A stretch of DNA of 64,000 nucleotides from Phoebastria nigripes (Eukaryota > Chordata > Aves > Procellariiformes > Diomedeidae), in NCBI GenBank assembly GCA_035582835.1, contig JAYKAV010003358.1, forward strand, positions 215,065 to 279,064, in the 5' to 3' direction. Below, piece by piece: positions 1 to 12,400 of this stretch. Below the pieces are notes generated by a model. It did no database searches. It was given only the letters and a program-made list of their open reading frames with translations, and was not told the origin of the DNA. How positions within the stretch are numbered: position 1 is the first letter of the stretch; each line of letters opens with the position of its first letter. The position numbers were made by a program, and so were the translations under genes.

Positions 1-3000
1 TTTACCAGATAATTTAATAAAGCTTTCTCTGTTTTGCTTACTGAAGTGTACTGTAGCTTTCAAGCTGTTTAATGCAGGAGTTTGGAGATGAAGGAAAGGG
101 TTTGACTGTGCATTCAATTAGTATCTCTTAAGGAATGCTATTTACATGAGATAGTTGACCTTTTTTGCACCTTGAAGAGGTTGTCCTTGTTCTCTTCTCA
201 TCCAAAAGCATTATTTAAGAGAGATTTTCAGTTGTTTTTTCTTTATATCTTCAAGTCATCACTACAAGCTTTGACACACCTGAAACAAAATCCTCAGTTT
301 CTCATTACAACAAATTGTGCCCTAAGCAGCAGGAGAGCAAATCCTAGGAAATCTTTTGGGATGCGTTGAATTTCTCCTGTTGAATCAATCTACTGCTTGG
401 CTGCCCCTGCAGTTCCATTATAGCTATCTATTTAACTTTCCTCAGCTCTGGAAAAAGTATTCATACAGCTCTCCACAGGGAATCACCTGAGAATTTGAGC
501 AGTCCGTATAAATAGGACATTATTGTTACAACTTTAAAGGCTCTGGGGATTTGGTCAGAAACAATTTTAATTTCAGGTAATGTGTTTATTGTGCATTTTC
601 CATTTCTTTAGCAGCAGGATTAATTTTCAGTGCTGTGTGACACATTGTATTGTAATGCATGTTTTCATTATGATGGTTGCTGACTTTTTCAGAATCATCC
701 ACTTCATGTAACTGGCAGAGACAGATGGTTAAACTACATAAAACTGATTTGTCATACTGAATACCAACCTCTATGTTTTAGGTAGTGATGATAACCTATG
801 AGGAACATTTTTTAGGACCTCTCAAATATTTTTAGAACTTCAAAAATAAAGGGAGAGATGGTGGCTGTCAAGATGAAAGGCTGCCTTCTCCTTTTGTGCT
901 GAACCATAACTGTCCATTATTTGTTACAACCTACAACATGGACTTTCACTGAATACCCTAAGCCAAATGTACCTACACAGCTTTTCTTGTAAATGTGACA
1001 GTAATAGTCTGTCTGTCCAAGAGCCTTAACAAAGTTAAGACATTTGCCTAAGTGAAAGCTGCCCCACATCATAGACAGCACTCAGCAGCTTGCAAAAATA
1101 AACTTCCTTTCAAAAATCCTCATGAGCCTTAACCACAGAATAACAGAATATCAGCAAGAGGTGTAACATGGGCTTGTCACGTCTCAGCACCTTCACACTC
1201 TGGGCTGACTGCTGCTNGTGAAGGATTGGATTCAGAGATACTGAGTAAGGCAGACTTCCCTTAGGTTGCCTCTGAGGAAGGACCCTAGCATTTAGCCCTT
1301 AAATTGCAGAGAAGGCACGTATGTTCTGGGGATTGGGTTTGGGTTTTTTTTTCCCTTGTCTCAAGTATTCAGTGCTTACACTGCAGACAAAGAGTGGAAG
1401 TATGTGTCTGTTATAAAACTCTGCTAGATGTCCTCAGCTATTGCGACAAGAGTAATAGGAGGAAAAGAAGTAGCTACCATGGGCCTACTGGATTTAGGAA
1501 GCAGAAGGGACTGGGTAAAGCCATGTCGCCTCTCTAGGCTTCTGTGGCATCAGGTCTGGTGAGATTCTGATACAGAGAGGAAAAACATGTTCATCTGTTT
1601 CTGTTCTGCACTGCTTATCATCTCCTGCTGAACTTAAAGCTAATGTATAAGTCCCACTGATTTTCAGATGGGCTGTTTTAATTAACAACCCTTCATCTCC
1701 AGTGCTGCAGCATTAGGAGTTACTGGAGGGCTCCAACATTAACAAGAGGAAATTCCTTCTTTTCATCCCGTACAGAAGTGTTGTGCAGAAGTGCTGTTCT
1801 GTCTCTTCCCCTGGCAGCTTTGCACATCCTTCCCCCTTCGTCCTCCCTTTGCTGAGTCAGCACCGATACAGGGCTTGTGCTGATGTGGCTGTTCTGCTCC
1901 TGGAGTGGGAGGGAGCTGGGTAGGTGCAAGCATCCCATATTTGTGTTAGATGTGCATCATTTGTCTGCTCTTCTCACTCCACCTATTCTCTATCCCTTCC
2001 AGTGACGTTTTGCAGTATCCCATTACTTCACCTTTCCTCCGTGACAGAGGTCTTTTAGGGAACAGGGAAACAATCCCAGTCAACACAATTTGGGATTGTT
2101 TTGCAAAGGGCTGAGTTTAAGAACAGTGGCTGGGATGTGCTTCTTGTTGAGTATTTTCTGAGAACATGGTTGAATTTTCATTGTGTGAACAAAATGTTAG
2201 CCAGGAATTTTTGATTTAGAATTCTAATTCAATAGATATGATGGACTGTAGTTTCTAAGTATGTGAACTTCAATCAAAAGGCAGATTAAAAATTGATGGT
2301 TGCTATAGTATCTTTTCCGTGAGTCATGATCTTGTAAAAAAGCCAAAAATAGCTGTAGAACCTAATATTCTTGGAAGAGACTCTGAACCTATTTTCTCTT
2401 CTTCAAAAAGGCTCTCCAATAAAGAGTCTGATTTTCTTTTGTTCTGATTTTCCCCCCTTTTCAAATGTGTTTTACAAAAAAATCCTGCTCTTACAGGCAT
2501 GTGTTTTGTAATACACACATGATATATGCAATGACTAGAAATAAATTAAAATTTTTCACCTTTACCTATGATCAAATATATATGGTTCTTTACTGAGTTC
2601 AGCAGACTCCTGAGTACTGGCTAGTTCTGAGGCATTTGACTTGAATTTACATTTACATTGAAAGTTAGAGTACCTAGAAAACTCCAAAAAAAAAAAGTGA
2701 ACTGCAGTGATAAATAGGACCACTGGGGGATGCTAGTGCTTAAGGGTTAAAGTCTGGATTCAGCGCCAGTCGGCACCCTGGTCGTGGGAGGTCCCCTGGG
2801 GACTTGTGCGTGGCTGGCAGATTTCTGAACCTACAGATAGTAGTAATTCAGTGACCAAAGTTCAGTGTCTTAATCATAAAACATCAGTAGTAAACATAAA
2901 TCTTACCTNTGGGATCACCTGAGAGAGAGACAAAAATGTGAAGGTGGAGAAAGCAATTCAAAGAATGAATGAAACAAAGAACAGAAAGAATAAAATCTAC

Positions 3001-6000
3001 CTTGCTCACTTTTCTGGGGTTTTAGAAAATGGCCACAGGCATTTATCTCTAATGTTTAGAGCAAAATGTGTGGAAAGAAGAGAAAAAAAATCTTACCAAA
3101 GAACTGTAAGAGATTAAAAAAAAATACAGCTCATGGGAAAATCTGAATAGCTGGGGTATCCTTTCTTTCTCTTGTCTAAACAAAAAGGTGTGAATTAATA
3201 TTTAGGAATTGATTTTTGTTTCATGAATGGTTCCGTTGATTTGTCATCTAGAGATGGTGACAGTAGTACCAAGTAAACGTCAAAGGTTTGTGAAAGGAAG
3301 AACGAGGTACATTTGCTAAAAGAGTAGGTTGTGTCTGTGCAAATGTGCAAGGCTGGGGACATCACAGCTCATTGGAACCTCAGAGAGCTGTTGCTATAAA
3401 CCGAGTGAAGAGCACTAAGCAGCCTTGGTGCACCTTGAACGTAAGGAAATCAACAGAGGGACGAGAGCTTGATAGTGACAAACTACTAAAGCAGGTAGAA
3501 ACAGTGAACAGCACCAAGATCACCTCTCCACTTTCCTCCCAGGTTATTGATAGCAGATCACTCTTCACTGCTTGTGTTTAGTGAGTTATGTAATAACTAT
3601 AATAGCTGACACTATTAGCATAAATCAGTGGAGGCCAGACCATCTTTACAAACCACCGCAGCTCATGAAGCAGTTAGAAATCCTCATGAGAGACTGTTGA
3701 TGTTGTATTTGTAGTCTAACAAAAACATTCTTCACTTGAACATGTGTCTCCTAGTGTAAGTCAGACCTTCCCATACACTGTACTCTGTATATTGTCATGT
3801 TATACAACTTTTCAAAAAATTAAGATATATATGAACATTTGTATCATTTGTATGATAATTGTCTTTGTTCTTACTTTATCCCCACTTTATCTCACATATC
3901 CTTTATGTGAGATAACACAGGCCTCACAGTAAAATTTTTTGTTGCATATTTATTATTTTAATCAGAAACATAAAGATGGTTTGTGTTCTGGAGAAGTTTG
4001 GATATCTCTTGTACAGATCTGAAAGGACAAAAATATACATCACAAAACCATGAAAACTGTAAACTCTAGTTGGTTCTTTTTTGTTGGCCCTCTGGGTAGG
4101 AAAACCCAGTATAAATTGGAGAGTGTATTGTCTCTGGTTAATTGTAGGTAATTCTTCCAAAAGACAGATGTTTGTAGCAATATTTGCACAATTCCTGGCT
4201 CCAGTGTACCTATTTTATAGATAAACAGGGAGCATGCTTGTCCCTGGCCTGATATCTTTAGGAATCCCTTAAAGCACTTCAGCAGCCCACTCCTATCTTC
4301 CATTCCTCCCTACTTCCTCCCCTCCAAACCACTCCAATCCCAACAGCCTTTTCCAAAAAAGAAAAAAAAATGCTTTATTCTGAAGACTGGTGCCTAAATT
4401 ATCTGTGTCCTGATCAACCCATTTCCCACATAGGAAATGGATTTTCTGGTTTGCTGCTTGCTTGCTATGTACGTCTGCATAGCACCAGCGCCTTCGATTC
4501 TTTGGTTCTTTTCTAGTTGTTTTTCTTGTACCCTTCCATTACAACCACGTGTTGTCCCCAAAAGTGATACTGAGCTGCGTAATCCTCAATGACTTCTGTA
4601 AGCTCACACTCCCGTAAATGCTCCACCATCTACCTTTCCTCATTTTCACATATTCTGCATATGGGTAAAATTTCTTACTCTTCTCTCCAGTCATGCCAGC
4701 TGTTTTTCAGGCATAATTCTGATGTCTCTAGGTTGTCCAATATACTGTATCACACATGAGTAGAAGTTCAGCAACATCAGTGTTAATTTGCAGTACCTCA
4801 TTCTTGGGTAGGCTAAGACTTTCTTAAGTAGCTTCATTGCTGCAGGATTTTTCTGACAGTCTTCATCCAGCAGCTCTATATTTGTGTACTGATGCTTACT
4901 AGCTTCAGTTTTAGCTTCTAGTTTCAGTTTTAGTTTCTAGTTTCACCTTTCACTTATGCCAAGAGCTATTTGAAACTGAATTTTACAGATAGTGATCTCC
5001 TAGTGATGTTAGTGAACTAAATCACCAAGTTTCTGAGTTTCATTTTTCTCTGACACAACTAGAAGTGCTGATTTCTCCATCTCTCACATAGTATTTCCAA
5101 GGTGTTTTAAGACACTTCTTGGAAGAGCTGTGTTCTCTGTCAATGATAACTTCATCTGTAGAGATTTTTTTTTTGCATTGTAGGATCTCTTTCGGATTAA
5201 GATGTTAGACCATTCAGGGCTTCAGGCTTTGTCTAGAATAAGGATTTCAGTCCTAGTCTACCTGCCTACCAGAACTGAAAGATTCAGTTTGGTTTTGGTG
5301 TTTTTTACTTAAGCAGTAATAGTTGGTATCTTTGCCTTGTAATCAGGGGTTCATTCTTTTTCTTTTCTTTTTTGTACATGCATACTTGCCATCTACAAAG
5401 TAAGGACTTATGCAGCCCTTACCTGAGCTCTTTTCATTAGTCTGCTTGCTATTACACACCAATTAAAAGACACACGTGAATAAAATAGAAGCATTAAACA
5501 TGCACTAAGCAAATAAAAAGCTCTCATATGCTAACCTACAAATGCATGAGTAGATATTACAAATTGTGTGCTGTGAGAAAAATGCAGCATAGTTATTCAG
5601 CTGGAATGATTTTGAGAATGATTTTTGGGAATTCACAGTGTCTGTGTGAATTTTGCTAAGAAGAAAAGGGGGGAGTTGATGGCATACATTCCTAAACAAA
5701 GGTTCAGTTAGAACCTGAGCTAAAATGGGATTGGGAAGTGATATCAAGGGAACAATTAACAGTTAAAAATAGGTATGTATGAAGCATATGTGGGGTTTTG
5801 GATTCCTTTGACAGTAACTGAGCATTGCTTTGAAAAAGCTATTTTAGAGGCAGAAGTCATGGTGAAAAGGGAGACAAAGGGGAGGAGAATCATTAAAAAA
5901 AAAAGATAAACTTACAATACTATCTCTGATGAAAGAGGCAAAAAAAGAGAGAGGGCATGCAAAAAATAGCAGAGAGAAGTTGTAAGGAACAATGCATTCT

Positions 6001-8881
6001 CTGGGGGGAGAATTAGGAAGAGTCTGATTTTAGTCAGAAAATATCTTTTTCTTTGTTTGAATAAATTGTCAATTTGAGTTGAGGAGGTAGAGAGTGGAGA
6101 CTTGGCAGTACTTCTAAGGAGGAAATCAATTAAGAGTTCTTAGTGGTGGAGATGTGAACAGTGGTGAAAAAGGAAAACTGTGGTATTTAAGCAAGAAAGT
6201 CTAAGCAACTTTAGAGAGAAAGGCTGAAAAAGATGAAAAAGCAATAATTTTTTCTATTGAAAAAGCAGAAAAGTTACTGAAAAGGAAAAACACAGTTGTG
6301 AGGGAGGGAAGAGGAAAGGAGCAGCAGATAAGGAGTGTAAAGAAATTGAAGAACGTAGAGTCTGTTTAAAGGGTGAATCAATGAGATTGGCCAGGGAGAG
6401 TGAGCGATGGAAAGATGGTGCTTTGAAGAGGGGCATGCAGAACCAGAAAACTTGTCAAACAAGAACCGTGCCAATGAATGACCAAATTCCTAGTGAGATG
6501 ATCCATCCAGCAGGGAAACCAGAGAATGAAGGTCAGAGAGGTTCTGCAGTAAAATAGGTGATGCTAAGTAAAGCTGAAATTTCCCAGACTGATGTTGACG
6601 GGAAAGGAAGAGAAAAAACTGAACATGCAGGTAAGAGGAAATTACTACAGTGAGCAAATCCTAGAGACCACACAGTTACTGGTGTGATGGTAGACTACAA
6701 GCTCACCGGCTCTTGAATTTACCAGTTATTGAGTAAAAAAGCTAAAATGTAATGGAAGATCTTATTAGGAATGCATTACTCAGATGTCCCTGAAAACCAG
6801 AAATATCCTTATTTTCAGGTCCTGTGTTTATTAAGCTTGTGCATAATGCTACCTTGGTCAACAGGTTCATGCATACTCCTGTCCACCATATCAAATCTCT
6901 GTGAGCTATATTTCTCTTGACCTGGTCAAGGTCTGTTAGTCAGTTTTCCTTAACCCCATAAAACCAGAAAATCCAGTCCTTCTATACAAGGAACATTTGG
7001 AGGTATCAGAACTAGTTCTAAATTATCTAATCCTGGTATATGAAATGACACAGCCACGTTAGGATAGCATTCTGCCTCATATAATTAGCAGTAGAATTGT
7101 GCCATAGGGGACTACTCAAGGAAATGCTGAGAATATTGACAGCTACACAAATGCTAGTTGCACTACCTCATAAATACAACAGTTCCTGGCCTTCAGAAGT
7201 TTAGTCAATGGCTAATCTTCACCTTACTTCTCTGTACAACATCTAAATGTTGGATTATGCAATTTGGAGTGAAAGGGTTGATGGTGTGATATGACCTTAT
7301 GCTCACCTGCAAAACCCTGCTGCACGTATACCCTTGGCTGCCACCAAAGGTGCTTCTTCCTTCCTTTCCACTCTGGTTTTCTACTAGAAAATCTATCTGC
7401 TTTAGGCCAGAACCCCAAACACTGTCTCCTGGTATCTAACCCTGAGATGTCTGCCGAGCCCCAGATAATCCAATTCCATGGTTAAGCAGGTGATTCAGTG
7501 CTTCTCCTCTCCCACCCCCTTACCTCTCCCAGATGCCCTTCTCTTCCCTTGAGTATACTGGAACCTCTTTTCTCAGGTTCAGTTTGTCATTTCATCATCA
7601 GGCAAGACACAGAAGCCTGAATCACCTTTAGTAACATGACTTTGAAGATGAAAGTAAGAAGGAAGAAACAAAAAGCAAGTGACTGTGGGTAGAGAGCTGA
7701 ACAAAGACGGTAACTGATTACAAATGTTGGAAGGCTAATAAAAGACAGGCTATAGCACTGCTAAGGAAAAAGGCTCTGAGAAACAGAAAGTATGCTGCCC
7801 AAAGGGCCATGAAAGCTGACAAAAGTGAGAGCAAGATAAATATAACAGAAAGAAAAAAAATCACCTTCAGAAAATGATGCAAGTCTACTAATGAATAATA
7901 AAAAAATATGTATTTTACAAACAAAATAAAGTCATCTTGGAGGAAAACTGAGGAATGCAATGCACACATGACCAGTAAAGGGAGAGAGGGAAGAGTATAG
8001 GCAACCAAAGAACAACGATAAGAAGCCCAGAAATATCAAAATTAGGGAGGAAAAGCCTTTCTTTGAACTTCTCCCCATCATCACAAAAGATAAAAAAAAG
8101 AGAGGGCAAAGAAAACTGCTGCTGCCACAGTTACAAACACTTTCCTAAGAGGAAAATCAGCTTTCTCTAGCTGTGCAGTGCACTCTTGGAAGATATGGTT
8201 GATGGGCTGCCAGAAGTGAAGATAAAGTTCTGGAATCAAAGTGTGTTCATTACAGCCACATCATGAGTACATTTCCATATTAATTCAGGTATGTTGAATG
8301 ATGCACACCAAGGATTTAATGTACTTTTAAGGCTGGCCAGCATTTCAGAAGTCTTCTGAAAACTGGCAAAACTGACAGCCAACAAGTAGAAGCATCCTAA
8401 ACCAGGTCTTTCTACTCAATTCTTTGTTGATGAAATAGAAAAGAGAAAGAGAAAAGAAAATCTTTTCATGCAATAGTGTACTTGGCAGACTTTGAAAAAT
8501 GGAATTAGATCCTACACTGCTACAAAACAAAAGCCTCAGTATATACAGTCATAAAAAGGAAAAACCTTTAGGAGATTAATTTTCTTGTCATAGAGGGAAT
8601 TTGCAAGATTTACCACAGCATTTGGAGAACATTGCTTTAGACAGTGGCACAAAATACATGTTTTAAAAACGTTTATGTAAATACGACTGGAGATCTTGCT
8701 TGGGAAGAATGGGAAATTGCTGCATGTTGTACTGTTTGAGGTGTTCTGAAACACAGATGTTGTGTCCTATGAAACATAGTGTAACTTCTCAAATCTTACA
8801 AAAAATCACACAAAGGAACTTATGACCAGGGGAATGTCCTACTAGTTAGTTGCTTGCTCTCATGACAATAGCTAGAGATAA
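1..8881 (+). other. Intronic DNA, upstream part of a large SMYD3 intron
   Basis: No exon, RNA gene or confident transposon is seen. The next SMYD3 exon upstream would encode the segment rich in the motif L-DCAMDAC-NLG; I did not find it on the + strand. Composition is AT-rich, with short A/T runs, a degenerate TTTCAGTTTTAG-type local repeat at about 4908-4946, a GC-rich patch at about 2755-2825 and a strongly purine-biased stretch at about 5830-6660. All open frames are short and unrelated to known proteins. Confidence 0.7.
5830..6660 (+). repeat. Purine-rich (GA-biased) low-complexity stretch
   Basis: For about 800 bases the + strand is dominated by A and G (for example around 5850-5960 and 6150-6440) and has few pyrimidine runs. 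It is not a clean tandem repeat. The complementary strand consequently shows overlapping Ser/Leu/Phe-rich open frames, which are compositional artefacts. No function is assigned. Confidence 0.55.
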
Positions 8882-8886
8882 GTTAT
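8882..8886. repeat. Target-site duplication GTTAT, 5' copy
   Basis: GTTAT lies immediately before the TG of the LTR and is identical to the 5 bases after its CA end. The perfect duplication fixes the element boundaries. Confidence 0.9.
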
Positions 8887-9124
8887 TGTCCCCTGGCTGG
8901 GATAGAGTTAATTTTCTTCCTAGTGCTGTGTTTTGGATTTAGTATGAAAAGAGTGTTGATAAGACACTGATGTTTTTAGTTGTTGCTAAGTAGTCTGCTA
9001 GTCAAGGACTTTTCAGCTTCCCGTGCTCTGCCAGGTGCACAAGAAGCTGGGAGGGAGCATAGCCGGGACAGCTAGCCCAACTGGCCAACGGGGTATTCCA
9101 TACCATGTGACGTCATGCTCAATA

Positions 9125-9130
9125 TATAAA
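9125..9130 (+). promoter_or_regulatory. LTR TATA box
   Basis: TATAAA sits within ATATATAAATAGG in the U3 part of the LTR, just after a CRE-like TGACGTCA (9109-9116). In this LTR family these form the core promoter. Current activity is unknown. Confidence 0.7.
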
Positions 9131-9268
9131 TAGGAGGCGTGGTCCAGGAAGTAGCGATTGCTGCTTGGGTATCGCTCAGNGGGTGGTGAGCAATTGCATT
9201 GTGCATCACTCATTTTGTATATTCTATCATTATTATTATTATTATTATTTTCCCTTCCTTTTCTGTTT

Positions 9269-9274
9269 ATTAAA
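9269..9274 (+). terminator. LTR polyadenylation signal ATTAAA
   Basis: ATTAAA precedes the ACTGTCTTTATCTCAA block conserved in this LTR family. It lies in sense orientation within the SMYD3 intron, so it could in principle give premature polyadenylation of the host transcript. Confidence 0.6.
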
Positions 9275-9402
9275 CTGTCTTTATCTCAATCCACGAATTT
9301 TACTTTTTTTTTTTCGATTCTCTCCCCCATCCCACTGAGGGGAGGGGGGAGTGAGCGAGCAGCTGTGTGGTGTTTGACTGCCTGCCGGGTTAAACCACAA
9401 CA

Positions 9403-9407
9403 GTTAT
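9403..9407. repeat. Target-site duplication GTTAT, 3' copy
   Basis: GTTAT lies immediately after the CA end of the LTR and matches 8882-8886 exactly. Confidence 0.9.
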
Positions 9408-12400
9408 CTTAGATATTTGTCTCAGTACTGCACCAGTGTAAGGCCTTTTATTTTTCAAGGGATTTCAAAATGTGTAACCAAGTTAGGTAATATTACCTCC
9501 ACCAGTTCAACATCTCAGAATTTTGAGATGAAAAGCAGGTTTACATGCTTGCAGTAAGATAACATCCTGAATGCATACTCAAGCTTTATCTGTTGCTACC
9601 TGTCTGGATTCAGTTCATCTGTGTATTGTCTTCCTGGCATGTTTGCATTGCAGGTGAGCTCTACCAATGCTGGATATTTATCAAGAGATGCTATCAAATC
9701 GTGCAAGGTTGCTTGTGCCAGTAGAGAGAAAGAAAGAGAGGGAGGGGGAAAAAAGGTCTTTTTCATGTAACAGAGCATCAACATTAAGTTGTGACACAAA
9801 TAAAAGTATATTGACTTTCACTAAAATTGTTAATTTTATTAAGTACTCCGTGCTTTCAACACCCTGCCTTGCTCTGAGAGCAGCATTGTCGCAGGGAAGT
9901 ACTCCTGTCTTCTGATACTTTGAGAAGAACAAGAAAGTACAGTGGTTATACACCTCTGATGTGTTAAACTCTGTCCATCAATGAACAACCAACTCCAGGT
10001 ACTGCAGTGGGACATGACTTTTCCCCTCCCGTTCGCAGTGGCGAGGACTGTCACTGTGCCTGATCTTTGCATTTGAAAAACACCAGGGATAGAGCATTTA
10101 CTGCATCCAGTGATGCTAATAAAACCCCACAGTGAATTGTACTCAGACCCTACTAAGTTAAGCAAGGGAAGAGTGACAACAAATTTGCTGATAAATGAAA
10201 AGGACACAGCTCCACAGAAATCAGTGGTGGTTTGTGGATCCTGATTTCACTGAAGGTCTCGGCAACATACAATTCAGTGGCAAAAGGCCCTCATTGTTGG
10301 CGATAATGATATGGTGTATATAACTGGGGGGTCAGTCTGCTTAGGGAGTCAAGCACTGTTTTCTTCTATAAAATCTATTTCAAAGGTCAGAACCGGATAA
10401 ATATTTAACAGGTTGAATGTGGAAGAAAATTTAGTTACAATTTCTCTGATATTCACCCTAAAACGCTATCCCTTCCTTTTTGTGCCCTATATTTAAACAT
10501 AAAACAAGGTGAGGTTCTTGGCTGCTCTGAACTAATCAAACTTGTTTTACATCAGGTAAGGTTGTAAAGGATTCTCCATGAAACTCTACTTTTCTCCCAG
10601 GCACAAATGCAGATATTCATGGTGTATATTCACGTTTTGCATATACTCATACCAGTTTCTCTTGCTGTTACTGCTTCCTAGCTAGGTAAATTCACAATTA
10701 ACTGGATTGATGATGTCTTTAGCAAGTTGGGTTGTATTTTACTTCAGTTTTGTTGCTATTGTTTTTTATATCTGGCTATCATTCCCTGTCTTTGCAGTCA
10801 TTTTATCAAGATCTATTTGTAATGGCTTCAAGCAAATATGTGCATGCTTAAGCCATACAAGTTGCATTCCAGTAAACAGTGCAATCCTTTGGCCATTTCT
10901 GGACACTCCTCAGGTGGCTCATCTGTAGCCCCCAGGGCTACCCTTTGGCAAATTTCTGCTTTCTTTTGTTTAACGGACGTTGACAAAAGTGATTTGATTT
11001 CCAGGGTCTTCGGCAGTGCTAGTGACAGCAATGGCTTATACAGAGATACCTTAGCCTGTTCCTGAAACAAAGTTAGTGTGTTGTATTCAATACAATAACA
11101 CTACCCCAACTTGTGATTAAGTGCTTAGTGAGTTCCATTTCCTTATAAGAACATGTGTAAGAACCCAAGAATGTATGCCACAAGTGAACTAAGCATTAAT
11201 CTGTCAGCAGCTTAAGTGTGTTTGGGATAGTGCAATGGAAATATGCGGTATAGTGACACAGTGTTTGTTCTCTGGGAAGCACTTAAGAGCAGATGGAACC
11301 TGTAAAATAGACTGCAGCTTCTATCAGATTTGTTGGATGCTTCCTTGTTTTAACCTAAATAAACACAGGCCACATATGCTTGAATTTTCAGTAAGGTGCC
11401 AGTAGCTGCAGGTGGGGAACCCAACATTAATAGGTGCACAGAAATTCATCAGGAAGGGACTTAAAAGGCGTGCTTCTCCTAAAATAATGAGATGTGTGAA
11501 AAGTACAGTATCATTGTGGATATATCCTAAGGAACTGAAAAAAAGATTAAGGATTCTACAACAACATAAAGAATAAGATGCTGGAGTCTCATTACAATTC
11601 AATGGAAAATTAAGTCCATAGCAGGCATGTCTTGAAATTCTAGTATAAACCAATAGCATCTATAAAAATGAGGTAGGGTTTTATGGAAATGACATACAAA
11701 TCTGTAACTTTTAATAGAAAAATGTTAAGCATCCTACAGATCTGTTGAAGCGTACTGTAAAACTCTGCAGACAATGGATATAGTTGCAAGTTGAATTCCA
11801 CTAGGGTATGTACGTAAGGGAGACATTACATTTGTACGCTTAATGATGACTTTCTGAGCTCCACCACTTGCTAATCTGAAGAAATAATAAATCCCGTATC
11901 AAGATCTGAAAGACCCTTATATTTGTGCAAAGCTTCACCACAGTCACTACTTTATGGATTTTGAGTTGTGTGCCATTGTGGCGGTGACAATTTAGTTTTT
12001 GTGTTCCAACATTTGCACCAAGTTGAACCTTGGAATGGAATTTGCAGACAGCCTACATTGTTATTTATCCTAGTTTTATACTGAACTAAATCAGCTTAAT
12101 AACTTAATCAAAAGAAAGGCTAGATTTTCAGAAGCTTGGGGTTTGTTCATTTTTTGAAAGCAATCAAATCAATGTGTCTCCCAAAATAAAAAAGAGGATG
12201 TGGATTTCTAACATCTTGCTTTCTGTGTAGTGCAGAATTTCTGTACCTGTAGTAGAGATCTTGTTTCAGCTGATTGTGAGAAATTTGCTTGGGGTGAGCA
12301 GAGTAAGAAATAATATTAAAAATGTGTCTCTGGAAATATAATTCTACTCTTGTGAATTATGTGTGCTGCAGTCTCCAGTTAACTTTAAAACTACATTTTA

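Larger units (their letters stand above)
8887..9402 (+). mobile_element. Avian endogenous retrovirus solo LTR, sense orientation
   Basis: This is a complete 516-base LTR starting TG and ending CA. Its start (GGCTGGGATAGAGTTAATTT), its middle block (CCATACCATGTGACGTCATG, about 9099-9118) and its end (GGGTTAAACCACAACA) match the common LTR family I know from many bird genomes. The 5-base target duplication suggests an ERVL-type integrase. It contains a TATA box (TATAAA, 9125-9130), an ATT microsatellite (9229-9249), and an ATTAAA poly(A) signal (9269-9274) followed by the typical ACTGTCTTTATCTCAA block. No internal retroviral genes flank it, so it is a solo LTR left by recombination. It points the same way as SMYD3. 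The family name is from memory. Confidence 0.93.

Noticed and set aside
1130..1160. ACCACAGAATAACAGAATATC resembling the CR1 3' terminal repeat
   Set aside because: The unit is not the CR1 octamer repeat and no CR1 3' UTR sequence adjoins it.
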